Shown piece by piece: positions 34,617 through 42,589 of a DNA stretch of 48,421 bases (positions are counted from its first letter, which is position 1; each line of letters starts with the position of its first letter). The DNA is taken from assembly GCA_016756835.1 (NCBI GenBank), contig JAESPE010000013.1, positions 1 through 48,421 on the forward strand, in the 5' to 3' direction. Under the pieces are notes generated by a model. It saw only the letters and a list, made by a program, of their open reading frames with translations. It was not told where the DNA came from and searched no databases. A program made the translations under genes and the position numbers. This stretch comes from a gamma proteobacterium endosymbiont of Lamellibrachia anaximandri. GTDB taxonomy: Bacteria > Pseudomonadota > Gammaproteobacteria > Chromatiales > Chromatiaceae.

Positions 34617-35465
34617 ATGGAAAGATTGAAAGTCGTTAAGGAATCTGTTGGTGGGCGGCAGGTACGTCTGGGCTCCAACAGCATGTCTGAAATGGTCAGG
34701 CGGTATGAGAGCCTCGACTTCAGTCCGGTAGAGTTGGCCAATGCCCGCACTGCTGATTGCGACAGGAGTTATTCCTGTTCGGGTTCGGAGAATCTTCCAC
34801 TCTCACTGCTCAATGCCCAGGAGGCGGAACGAAAGCGGATCTCGCGGGAACTGCACGACTCCGTTTGCCAGTCGCTGACCGAAATCAGCCTGCGCGTACA
34901 ACGCTGCGTTACCCATATCGAACGGAAAACTGCCGAGGAGCATCTGGGTAATGAGTGGGAAAATCTTTGCTCGTTGCCCCTGTTGGTGAGGGAGGCGCTT
35001 ACCGAAGTTCGTAATATTTGCATGGCGCTTCGTCCCTCTGTGCTGGATGACCTTGGCGTTCTTCTGGCCATTCAGTGCCACTGCCGGCGCCTGCGTGAGA
35101 CGAAGCCGGGATTTGCCATCGACACGTCGTTTACAGTGTCTGAGGATCAGATTCCCGACAAGTACAAAACCGCCATTTTTCGTGTGGTGCAGGAGGCGCT
35201 GAACAATGCCGTCAAATACTCCGATGCCACGAGAATACTGGTCACCCTGCACAGAGAGGGTGATGAGTTACTGCTGTCGATCGAGGACGATGGGCGGGGC
35301 TTTGATCTCACTGAGGTCTATGCGAAAAGTTTTCCCGATCAAAACGGCGGGCTGGGTTTGTATAGCATGCCTGAGTGGGTTGAAGGACTGGGCGGCAGAT
35401 TTTTCATTGAGACCGATCAAGATCGTGGCACTGCGGTCAGCGCAAATTGGCTGTTGGCTGGCTGA
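34617..35465 (+). CDS. Soluble NarX/DegS-type histidine kinase
   Basis: The 282-residue protein has no membrane helix. Residues 1-60 are unassigned. A HisKA_3 dimerisation domain begins near 65 with phosphoacceptor His80 in ERKRISRELHDSVCQSL. A HATPase domain follows, with N-box QEALNNAVKYS, G1 DDGRGF and G2 GGLGL. At least eight cysteines lie in the first 165 residues, among them DCDRSYSC and QCHC, but no recognised Fe-S or heme motif. GGGGGA precedes the ATG. Such kinases pair with NarL/FixJ regulators, and the only one here is at 15359. The sigma-54 promoter at 34504 suggests control by a separate activator. The signal sensed is unknown. Confidence 0.92.
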   Translation: MERLKVVKESVGGRQVRLGSNSMSEMVRRYESLDFSPVELANARTADCDRSYSCSGSENLPLSLLNAQEAERKRISRELHDSVCQSLTEISLRVQRCVTHIERKTAEEHLGNEWENLCSLPLLVREALTEVRNICMALRPSVLDDLGVLLAIQCHCRRLRETKPGFAIDTSFTVSEDQIPDKYKTAIFRVVQEALNNAVKYSDATRILVTLHREGDELLLSIEDDGRGFDLTEVYAKSFPDQNGGLGLYSMPEWVEGLGGRFFIETDQDRGTAVSANWLLAG

Positions 35466-35528
35466 AGCCTATTCCTGTTCTCATTTAATCTCTTGGTTTG
35501 ATTCCCCGCAGCTTGCTGCGAGACGCTC

Positions 35529-35553
35529 GTAGGAATGGCGTCCCGCTGCGATC
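35529..35553. repeat. Degenerate REP element
   Basis: GTAGGAATGGCGTCCCGCTG followed by CGATC aligns with the inverse of the right arm of the REP at 8349-8369 (shared GGA-GGCG-CCCGC-GCGAT). Only one arm is recognisable. Confidence 0.5.
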
Positions 35554-35681
35554 CTTATTGTCTTCATGATACTCATCATCTTCTATGGAAGATATTTGTA
35601 GAATGAAGATACCGATCACCTCCATATTCTCAAAAACGTTGGGTGCAACCTGCGCCCATGTTTTCTTCATCTTTGTCAGAA

Positions 35682-35706
35682 TGTAGGGTGCGCTGTGCGC
35701 ACCATG
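35682..35706. repeat. GTAGGGTGCGC-type palindrome
   Basis: TGTAGGGTGCGCTGTGCGCACC contains the inverted pair GGTGCGC/GCGCACC around a short loop. This is a third type of short interspersed palindrome in the window, resembling repeats common in gammaproteobacterial genomes. Confidence 0.55.
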
Positions 35707-35804
35707 GTTTCTAGACCCCTGGATGGAGCCCCTGCCAATTACCGGAGGGTATGGTGGATGATTGCGGACTGAGTCGAATCTCTGAGCTGGTCCGCAATCG
35801 AGTG

Positions 35805-36563
35805 CTATTTGAGGCGAGGAGAGAAGCGCTGTCCTACCATTTTACGCCTGCTGCTGAATGCGGTGAGTAAAAACAGTCCGGCGAAGAACAGAAACAGGCT
35901 TGACGGTTCCGGCACGACACTGACTCGTTTGATGCGAAATTTGTCGTCGGTCTGGCCAATGGCGGGCGCGATGATCATCTGGTCGACTCCGCTAAGTCCT
36001 GAGAGGCTGAAAGGATTACTGAGGCTGATCTGTCCAGTGGTTTTGGTGAATCCGGCGATGCTCTCCAGGGTGACGAAGTTGAGATCCGTAAAACTGTCGA
36101 TGCCGTTACCCGCGTCGGCATAGAGGGCGTCCAGGCCACTGCCAAGCCAAAGAGAGAAGTGATCGCTGCTGGAGACGCTGCCGAACTCTATGGTCAGGTC
36201 CTCCAGGAAAAAATCGAAATCGAAGAGTATTAGATCGATGTTGTCCTGATTATCGATCTGGGCGCTGCTATCGCTCACTTCCTTGTTGACACCGAGACCA
36301 TTGTCGCTATTGCGGGTCAATTTCGCGTTCTTGAAGGTCGGGGAGAAACTGTCGTCAGGATTTTTTACCTGAGCAAAAGCATTGAGGATCACCGTCTCAC
36401 CAGAGGTGGTGCAGTTCACAGCATCGGTGCTGACCCCTCCTGTGCTCAACGACTCATCACATGCAGAGGTTCCGGTGAAATCCCAGGTGACCGCCCCTGC
36501 ATAGGCCCCTCCCTGTAATCCGAGAGTCAACACGATTCCGTACATTGCTTGTGATAGTTTCAT
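35805..36563 (-). CDS. PEP-CTERM sorted exported protein
   Basis: The 252-residue protein has a signal peptide (MKLSQAMYGIVLTLGLQGGAYA), a beta-rich middle and a C-terminal PEP-CTERM tail: VPEPSSLFLFFAGLFLLTAF followed by SSRRK. Such proteins are cut and sorted by exosortase and are usually linked to exopolysaccharide. That fits the large polysaccharide locus lying next to it. No exosortase gene is in the window. The middle part carries no recognised catalytic motif; acidic loops and an FDFDFFLEDLTIEFGS strand pair suggest a surface or matrix protein. A consensus sigma-54 promoter lies upstream at 36669-36684. Confidence 0.92.
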   Translation of the reverse strand: MKLSQAMYGIVLTLGLQGGAYAGAVTWDFTGTSACDESLSTGGVSTDAVNCTTSGETVILNAFAQVKNPDDSFSPTFKNAKLTRNSDNGLGVNKEVSDSSAQIDNQDNIDLILFDFDFFLEDLTIEFGSVSSSDHFSLWLGSGLDALYADAGNGIDSFTDLNFVTLESIAGFTKTTGQISLSNPFSLSGLSGVDQMIIAPAIGQTDDKFRIKRVSVVPEPSSLFLFFAGLFLLTAFSSRRKMVGQRFSPRLK

Positions 36564-36980
36564 GTCTTGTTCCCGCCCTGGCGTATGTTAGTCGTTGGTA
36601 ATGTGGAGAGTGCACGCTACTTGTATATAGTGAAATGCACTTCTTTCTTGTTGATTTACAGGGATATAAGCAAGTCACATGCCATAATTTAAATTACAGT
36701 CTAACTACTTGAAAACTATAAAAAAACAGGATGTATTTACGAGCGGCAGCCAGCAGATGCTGTTTGCATGTAAAGGATTCCGACATAAAAAGGAAGAGTG
36801 TTCATTAATGTCGGGTGTTTGTTACGCGGAATTTACAATTATACAGGAAATATATTCCTGGACCCTCGAAAAAAAGCAGGCAACATATTGATTCTACAGA
36901 AATTATGTTTACAAGCAGTTAGTGGATTATGCTGCTGTAAAATATTCCGACATCTTGTTTGAGCAATATCCCGCAGATCT
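36564..36980. other. AT-rich intergenic region between the EPS operon end and the PEP-CTERM gene
   Basis: The region carries the sigma-54 promoter at 36669-36684. A 60-codon plus-strand frame (36709-36891) has no ribosome site and no recognisable product. No clear terminator was found after the sulfotransferase stop at 36981. Confidence 0.5.
36669..36684 (-). promoter_or_regulatory. Sigma-54 (-24/-12) promoter of the PEP-CTERM gene
   Basis: On the minus strand TGGCATGTGACTTGCT fits the consensus TGGCAYG-N4-TTGCW fully, with GG and GC 10 bp apart. Transcription would start about 90 bp before the ATG at 36563. Sigma-54 control of PEP-CTERM and exopolysaccharide genes through PrsK/PrsR-type systems is known in other proteobacteria. 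Confidence 0.8.
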
Positions 36981-37976
36981 TTATTCGTAACCGAGATCGC
37001 GCTGTGTCTCTTCGAACGGACCACGTAGCACGGCTGCCAATTCAAATGGTTTGCGGGGCGGTACGGGACGCAGGGTATCTTTCCCATATTCGAGAAATTT
37101 TTCGTCGGCAGGTAATTCGCAGAAGCTGAGTATGTTCGACAGCCAGGTGTCCGGATCTGCCGTCAATTTCTCGTAGTCGATTCGCATGACATGATCAGGG
37201 TCATTCTCACACAGGCGCAGTCCCTCCCTCATACTGATGATCCACTCAACGGCTGCCCTGTCGGTATGCTTGTCGAAGGCCATTATCTCGTCCTGATGGT
37301 CGACAAGATCCCGATGCTCCGGCAGCAGCTGTTCCACCAACAGTCGCCATTTACGGTCATCTCTTCCCCACCAGTCATGGGTCTCAGCGCCCTTGTGAAC
37401 CCCCAGTCGTTGCGACCAGCGGTTTATGGAGGTGCAGGTATCCCACCCATTGCGTGCAAGGAATAAAAAACGGGCGTCTGGGAACAGTGTCTTGATAAAC
37501 GGGGTGCGGAAGATCATCTCCGGATACTTGTCGACCACCCTGCGTGATCCTGTCATACGCAGGTAGGCACCGTAGAGTCTTTGCAGGGTGATCCTGAGTT
37601 CATCACTCGCGTGTGTCTCGCCCATGCGATAGTGTGCCGACAGGCTGCTGTAGTTTCCTATCAGGTCCTCATTCGGATACGCCGAATGCCAGAGAGCCTT
37701 GGGTTCGTTCAGAAAGCCCACCTCCCTGTGCATCGACAACAGTACTCCGAGGATGGTTGTGCCACTGCGCCCTGTGCCGATGATATAGATGGGTTTTTCA
37801 ACCGGCCTCAACTGTGGAAGCCTTTTCGCTGTACCGTGGATGCCAAAGACCAGTGGATTGATCCAGCGTCCCTTTGTCGTCAGTGGCCGCCCCTCGAAGA
37901 GCAGATAGCTGATCAGACGCGGCAGCAATCGTCCCGGCCTTGTCTTTACATAGTGTTTGTCAATCTGAGCGATCAT
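36981..37976 (-). CDS. PAPS-dependent sulfotransferase (1 of 4)
   Basis: The N-terminal PAPS 5'-phosphosulfate loop IIGTGRSGTTILG lies near residue 65-78, followed by LSMHREVGFLNEPKALW. The 3'-phosphate region is probably RFLFLARNGWDTCTSINRW (near residue 180). The length of 331 aa is normal for a Sulfotransfer_3-type enzyme. No membrane segment is evident, so it should act in the cytoplasm. The start overlaps the stop of the next sulfotransferase gene by 4 bp (ATGA). It is the last gene of the polysaccharide operon. It probably adds sulfate to a sugar of the polysaccharide made by this locus; a lipid or small-molecule acceptor is also possible. Confidence 0.88.
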   Translation of the reverse strand: MIAQIDKHYVKTRPGRLLPRLISYLLFEGRPLTTKGRWINPLVFGIHGTAKRLPQLRPVEKPIYIIGTGRSGTTILGVLLSMHREVGFLNEPKALWHSAYPNEDLIGNYSSLSAHYRMGETHASDELRITLQRLYGAYLRMTGSRRVVDKYPEMIFRTPFIKTLFPDARFLFLARNGWDTCTSINRWSQRLGVHKGAETHDWWGRDDRKWRLLVEQLLPEHRDLVDHQDEIMAFDKHTDRAAVEWIISMREGLRLCENDPDHVMRIDYEKLTADPDTWLSNILSFCELPADEKFLEYGKDTLRPVPPRKPFELAAVLRGPFEETQRDLGYE

Positions 37977-39010
37977 TGTGTCTCTTTACCTCCGCCCAGC
38001 AGAGCCCTCAACTGGATCAATGTACGTTTCGGGTTGGCGATAACTGCCCCGAGAACATGGAGCGGTAAGCGCAGTAACGGCAGCACCAGCCAGGGATACC
38101 ATCCGGAGCGGGCAACGGGTTCGTAACCAAGCTCCTGCATAAGCCCGGCAGCGGCTTTCTCTGTGATCAGGATGTCGCCTTTTGGAAGATGTCCGCGCCA
38201 GTCTGCTGAATACGATGCCGAGATGCCCCGTTTCTCGATATTATGTTCTGAGTGGGAGGAACCGACTTGGGGTACGTCGAGCATACGCTCGTCAAAGGGG
38301 ATACCCAGGAAGGAACAGAGCGCCGTGAGTTGCTCCTCCGGTTCCTGGGTGAGGGACTCGAATTTCAGTTCGTGATATCTCGGCTGATCCTTCAGTTTGT
38401 GTCCCTGCCGTACAGCCTTGCTCCACAGTTTGATCATGGTGAAGGGGTGATAGTTCACCAACACACGCAGGACGTTTTTCCAAGGCATGCTTGCGGCGCC
38501 CCGCCATTTTTTCGTCCAGCGTTTTCTCTGTGAGAAGAGCACCGCACGGGGATCGCGCACGATCTGTACCACGCGTGATTCAGGGAACTGCTCAAGCAGA
38601 TCCGCAGCATAAAAGATGTTGCGTGGTGTCTGATCAGTAATCAGCATTTCGCCATCCCGCTCCGGTAGATGGCTCAATACATGGCGGAACAGGGCTGCCG
38701 CAGGGAAGTGATCTGTGGGCTGCTGGTAGAGGTCTGCGATCAGTCTCCCGGCGTGTTCCCGTGCGTCAGCATCCGGTACTCCGGAGAAGATACCATGCCT
38801 GACACGTTGCAGCAGAACGGCAGCGGCATCTTCAGCCGTAACGCGATTCCAGTTTGGATCCGGTTGACGGGGATCCCAGAGCTCACCGAAAAAGTGCAGT
38901 TCGTTCAGCGCAAGAATTGCAGGGTGTTGTCCCAGGATTCGGTTGAGCATGGTGGTTCCGCTGCGTGAGGCACCGACAATGAACAGTAATTGGCACTCAC
39001 CGTCTCTCAT
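37973..39010 (-). CDS. PAPS-dependent sulfotransferase (2 of 4)
   Basis: The phosphosulfate loop LLFIVGASRSGTTMLNRIL starts near residue 9, and the 3'-phosphate motif is RVVQIVRDPRAVLFSQRKRW near 145. Later residues include a conserved-looking FESLTQEPEEQLTALCSFLG block typical of Sulfotransfer_3 proteins (EDL followed by P and a C-terminal helix). It is 345 aa long. It is only distantly related to its neighbours, so the four genes are not recent duplicates and probably modify different positions or sugars. Coupling by ATGA with the downstream gene and a 3-bp gap to the upstream one place it firmly in the operon. Confidence 0.9.
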   Translation of the reverse strand: MRDGECQLLFIVGASRSGTTMLNRILGQHPAILALNELHFFGELWDPRQPDPNWNRVTAEDAAAVLLQRVRHGIFSGVPDADAREHAGRLIADLYQQPTDHFPAAALFRHVLSHLPERDGEMLITDQTPRNIFYAADLLEQFPESRVVQIVRDPRAVLFSQRKRWTKKWRGAASMPWKNVLRVLVNYHPFTMIKLWSKAVRQGHKLKDQPRYHELKFESLTQEPEEQLTALCSFLGIPFDERMLDVPQVGSSHSEHNIEKRGISASYSADWRGHLPKGDILITEKAAAGLMQELGYEPVARSGWYPWLVLPLLRLPLHVLGAVIANPKRTLIQLRALLGGGKETQ

Positions 39011-39013
39011 TGC

Positions 39014-39928
39014 CTATCCACGCTTGTCGGTGTTCTGTTCAAGCCAGGCGGGGAGGTTCGTGTATCCCCGTTCGGCGAGAATCTTGTTGAGCAGATGATT
39101 GGACTCCAGGAAAAGATCCTTCGCGCGGGCTTTCTGTTCATCGCTTATGATCTCACCCTGCTGTGCGGTATTCATCGACTGATACCATCGTCGTAGCACC
39201 CGCTTTATCCCAGGGCTGCCGCGGAAGAATTGCTCGCCCTTGTCGTTTACCCAGAGTGCGATTCGCTGTAGCGTCCGGTTGCGAAACTGCACTGTCTTGT
39301 TCTCCACGCCGAGACTGATTTCATCGTATACCGATTCGTCGATCTTCAGCCACCGACAGATCTCTTGCAGGAGTTTTGGGGCATCTGTGCGGAGATCATC
39401 GAAAAAAACCACCTTCAGACGGTCTCCGAACACTTCAAACCAGGGTTCGATGTAGTTGGCATAGCGTCCTCCCTCGATACCGAACCATATATTGTTTTCC
39501 CGTTGGGAGAGTTCCTCTTCGCTCATTTTGCGGCAGTGCTCCAGGTAGGACTCCAGCGAAAGATCAGCAGCCAGTTCGAGCATTGTCTTCTTGAAGCGGT
39601 AGAAGGAGAGCAGACGCCCGACAGGTTCGCGCAGCATCAGGATTATGTGCGTATCGCCGAGAGTATCATTGATCGCCTGCGCCACGGGTTTGCCGCCGTA
39701 GAAATAGCCCGGTGTCGACTCCATGATGTAGCGTTCGCCTGAGGTGTCCTCGAATTGTGCTGCGTACTCCTTGAGCGGTGCCATCGGTTCACCATAGCGT
39801 AGCGGCAGGAAGTAACAAGTCTCTTTGATCCTCGACGCACCTATCTCCGGGTGGAGAGCAAGATAGGAGAAGAGCGAAGTGGTCCCCGCCTTGTTCACGC
39901 CTGCAATGATCAGATTGGGCAATGCCAT
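39014..39928 (-). CDS. PAPS-dependent sulfotransferase (3 of 4)
   Basis: The protein begins almost at the phosphosulfate loop, LIIAGVNKAGTTSLFSYLAL, followed by HPEIGASRIKETCYFLP. The pattern KETCYF resembles the heparan N-deacetylase/sulfotransferase-like class (PF00685), where this Lys/Glu region lies near the active site. The 3'-phosphate motif is HIILMLREPVGRLLSFYRF near 100. It is 304 aa long. The gene follows the glycosyltransferase by 36 bp and precedes another sulfotransferase by 3 bp. The acceptor is unknown; a sulfated polysaccharide is the contextual inference. Confidence 0.9.
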   Translation of the reverse strand: MALPNLIIAGVNKAGTTSLFSYLALHPEIGASRIKETCYFLPLRYGEPMAPLKEYAAQFEDTSGERYIMESTPGYFYGGKPVAQAINDTLGDTHIILMLREPVGRLLSFYRFKKTMLELAADLSLESYLEHCRKMSEEELSQRENNIWFGIEGGRYANYIEPWFEVFGDRLKVVFFDDLRTDAPKLLQEICRWLKIDESVYDEISLGVENKTVQFRNRTLQRIALWVNDKGEQFFRGSPGIKRVLRRWYQSMNTAQQGEIISDEQKARAKDLFLESNHLLNKILAERGYTNLPAWLEQNTDKRG

Positions 39929-39964
39929 GATTTTTATCCCCGAAATCCTGAAGGACCAGTGTCT

Positions 39965-41167
39965 CTACAGGACCTTTTCGTAGACCGCCTCGATCTGTGC
40001 CAGATGTCGTTGCGGTGAGAACTGTTCGATAACTTTCTTTCTGCCTCTGCGACCCATTTCGCTCGCCTCGGACGGATGCTCTGACATCCACTTCATCCAC
40101 TCTGCCAACGCCTGGTGGTCACCTGCTTCGATGAGGAAACCATCTTCACCTTCTGTTACGACTTCAGGCATACCGCCCATGCGACTGGCCACCACGGGCC
40201 GCCCGTGGGCGAAGGACTCGATCAATGCCAAGCCGAAGGTTTCGTAGCATTCTGACACCGTAATGGTACAGATGCTGCCGCGGATCAGTTCGCTGAGTTC
40301 GTCTCCCTGCTTGAAGCCGACATAATGTACATGTTCCATTCCCGGTTTGAACAGGTGCTGCTTGAGTGCCTCATGTTCGCTGCCGTCACCTGCAATGTAC
40401 AGCGGTACCTCCGGCAACTGTTCCGCCGCACGGAGCAGTGTCCAGAGACCTTTGCTTTTCTCCAGGCGCCCAAAGTAGAGACAATAACCGCCTCGTTCGA
40501 AGTTGGGTTGAACCAACTCTGCATCGATGAAATTGTGTACGGTGGAGATTCTGTCGGCCGGTGCGCCGAGATCGATCAACTTGTTGCGCTGAAAATCACT
40601 CACAGTGATGAAGTGGTCTATCTTATCTCCGGCGCCAAACCAGCGGGAGACGTACGATTCCGCGGTGCTCAGACAGGAGCGGGCCAGCGAACCCCGATTG
40701 CAGCGGTTTTGTACCGCTCGCCAGAAATGCCGGCCGGCACAGGCCTCGCAGGGGCCGTCAGCCGTCACCAGTCCGTAAGTCGGACATACCAGCTTGAACT
40801 CGTGCAGCGTCTGTACGATTGGGATACCCCGTCTCTTCAGTGGTGCAAGAATGGAGGTGGTAAGCTGTCCGTAATAGATATGAAGATGTGCAAGGTCGAT
40901 GCGGTTTTCCTGCAACAGTCTGTCGATGGCCTTGGCCGCAGGTCTTGAGTAGATGTATCGCAGAAGATCCGCCGCTGAAGGATCGTCGAAGTTGACGCCC
41001 TGCGGAAAATATCGGCTCCAGGTACTTGCCTGGTTGTTCGGATGCTGTGCCGAAAACGGGATAATCTCATAACCGTTGTCAGCGAGTAGCTTGTTTAGTT
41101 CGAAGCGGTATTTATCCGATCCACCACGGATAAAATTGATTTGCGAGATGCTCAGAATACTATTCAT
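39965..41167 (-). CDS. Family 4 (GT-B) glycosyltransferase
   Basis: The N-terminal acceptor domain begins SQINFIRGGSDKYRFELNKL, with HLHIYYGQLTTSIL and QTLHEFKLVCPTY further on. The C-terminal donor domain has FGRLEKSKGLWTLLRAA and the EX7E motif in ECYETFGLALIESFAHGRPV, typical of GT4 retaining enzymes. It is 400 aa long. A Cys cluster (CEACAGRHFWRAVQNRC) near residue 145 is shared with many GT4 proteins of capsule loci. The start overlaps the upstream polymerase stop by 4 bp. It probably adds one sugar to the lipid-linked repeat unit on the cytoplasmic side; the sugar is not predictable. Confidence 0.92.
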   Translation of the reverse strand: MNSILSISQINFIRGGSDKYRFELNKLLADNGYEIIPFSAQHPNNQASTWSRYFPQGVNFDDPSAADLLRYIYSRPAAKAIDRLLQENRIDLAHLHIYYGQLTTSILAPLKRRGIPIVQTLHEFKLVCPTYGLVTADGPCEACAGRHFWRAVQNRCNRGSLARSCLSTAESYVSRWFGAGDKIDHFITVSDFQRNKLIDLGAPADRISTVHNFIDAELVQPNFERGGYCLYFGRLEKSKGLWTLLRAAEQLPEVPLYIAGDGSEHEALKQHLFKPGMEHVHYVGFKQGDELSELIRGSICTITVSECYETFGLALIESFAHGRPVVASRMGGMPEVVTEGEDGFLIEAGDHQALAEWMKWMSEHPSEASEMGRRGRKKVIEQFSPQRHLAQIEAVYEKVL

Positions 41168-42582
41168 GATGTTTCGATGGGGGGCTTGGCGTTATCTTTG
41201 TTCCACCCATAACCGGCAGCTGACAGCAATCCCACGAGAAACCAGAAATAAAACGCGTACGCACGGATGACGAGTGTCCGCTCGACAAATGTGTAGATGA
41301 AAGTGACAACAATAAGAATTAGCACGGTGACGGCGAGCTTTCGCATGGTCGGTGTTACGGGCAGCTGCGATCTGCGAATACGGTTTGCATTGCGTCCCAG
41401 TCGCCAGAGCAGGAACATCCAGATGCTGAATCCTAGGATTCCGAAATAAACAAGCAGCGCCATCCAGTAGACGTCTCTGTAGGAGTTGTAGGTGAGCAGT
41501 TGGCTGAGTCCGGAACGGTCTGCAACAAACAGCTGGATGGCGTGACCGGGATCAGGCCCGAATCCCAGCAGGTTGAATGATCCGAATATACTAACGGCCG
41601 CTTCTCTGAAGAACCAGAGTCGGGAAGCGGATGCGGACCTGGCCCAATACTCTTCTGACATGAGGTGGCGCATCAGTTCAAACACCGCAACCTGGTGCTC
41701 CCGTGCTTCACGCCCGGAGACGATGTTTCCACTTTCCATCGCACTGTCTACAGCGATCATCAGGGCACCCCCGATCATCAGTAATAACAAACCCGGTACT
41801 ATTCGGCGCCTGTCGCCGGAGAGCAGCAGTGCCAATATGGGGATGATGGCCCCCAGCATTATCGCTGCCCGTTTGTAGGTGGTGAGTATGCCCAGAATCA
41901 GCAAAGCTATCGCCACGACGAGAAAAATCGTCTCCCGCAGCGGGCGTGATCTCTCCATGAAAAAATCGCTTGCAGCAACCGACAGGGAAACAAGTAGAAA
42001 CATCGCCAGGATACCCGGCTGCCCCAGGGTGCCGATGCCGGCGCCGATTCGATCCGTTGTTGGATCTCTGGTAAGCAGGGTTTTGCCGGCGATTTCTGTA
42101 TCCATCAGGCGTAGATAGAAGAACTGTTTGATACCCTCTCCGCCGAGGAACTGTACGATTGCGATGGTGGCCTGAATAAGGCCCAGGATGATGATCAGCC
42201 GAAAGACGATTCTGATCTGCTCCGGTCTATACCTGAGGTTGGCCAGGATATAAAAGAGCACCACATAGCGAAGTAGTGAGCGAAGATTGGTAACGGCCGG
42301 GAGGGGGTCGGAGCCGTTTTTTACCAACGATACAAATGCAATCATTACGAACAGCAACAGCGGGAGATCGACCAGGGTGCGCCTGAAAGTCCGTCCGTCT
42401 CCAAGGCGGGTGGTCAGCAGCAGAACGAACAGCAGATAGATCGACGCCTCCACCGCTACGAACAGAATGGACTGCAGGGACTCAGCGCCCGGCAGGTAAC
42501 GCATCATCAATGATTCGAAGGGCAGATAGGCGCCGAGAATCAGTACAATGTTGAATATCAGGCGGTCCACTCGACGGTCCAA
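41164..42582 (-). CDS. O-antigen ligase/polymerase-like (Wzy or WaaL) membrane protein
   Basis: The 472-residue protein has ten or more hydrophobic helices, a large periplasmic loop before the last group (about residues 285-350) and a central cytoplasmic turn KRAAIMLGAIIPILALLLSG. This is the layout of Wzy_C/O-antigen ligase proteins. Within the loop, FNLLGFGPDPGHAIQLFV contains the conserved G-G-G-x-H-like pattern of the family. In a Wzx/Wzy/Wzc-type locus with a flippase and Wzc-like gene present, a polymerase is more likely than a ligase. Sequence alone does not separate the two. Confidence 0.82.
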   Translation of the reverse strand: MDRRVDRLIFNIVLILGAYLPFESLMMRYLPGAESLQSILFVAVEASIYLLFVLLLTTRLGDGRTFRRTLVDLPLLLFVMIAFVSLVKNGSDPLPAVTNLRSLLRYVVLFYILANLRYRPEQIRIVFRLIIILGLIQATIAIVQFLGGEGIKQFFYLRLMDTEIAGKTLLTRDPTTDRIGAGIGTLGQPGILAMFLLVSLSVAASDFFMERSRPLRETIFLVVAIALLILGILTTYKRAAIMLGAIIPILALLLSGDRRRIVPGLLLLMIGGALMIAVDSAMESGNIVSGREAREHQVAVFELMRHLMSEEYWARSASASRLWFFREAAVSIFGSFNLLGFGPDPGHAIQLFVADRSGLSQLLTYNSYRDVYWMALLVYFGILGFSIWMFLLWRLGRNANRIRRSQLPVTPTMRKLAVTVLILIVVTFIYTFVERTLVIRAYAFYFWFLVGLLSAAGYGWNKDNAKPPIETS

Positions 42583-42589
42583 TTCCCAG

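Larger units (their letters stand above)
35466..35804. other. Intergenic region with REP-like sequences
   Basis: This gap separates the kinase gene from the oppositely oriented PEP-CTERM gene. It holds a short hairpin CGCAGC-TT-GCTGCG (35507-35520) and two REP-like elements at 35529-35553 and 35682-35706. No coding frame is credible. Confidence 0.55.

Noticed and set aside
36709-36891. 60-codon frame between the EPS operon and the PEP-CTERM gene
   Set aside because: No ribosome site, weak start codon, AT-rich and no recognisable product.
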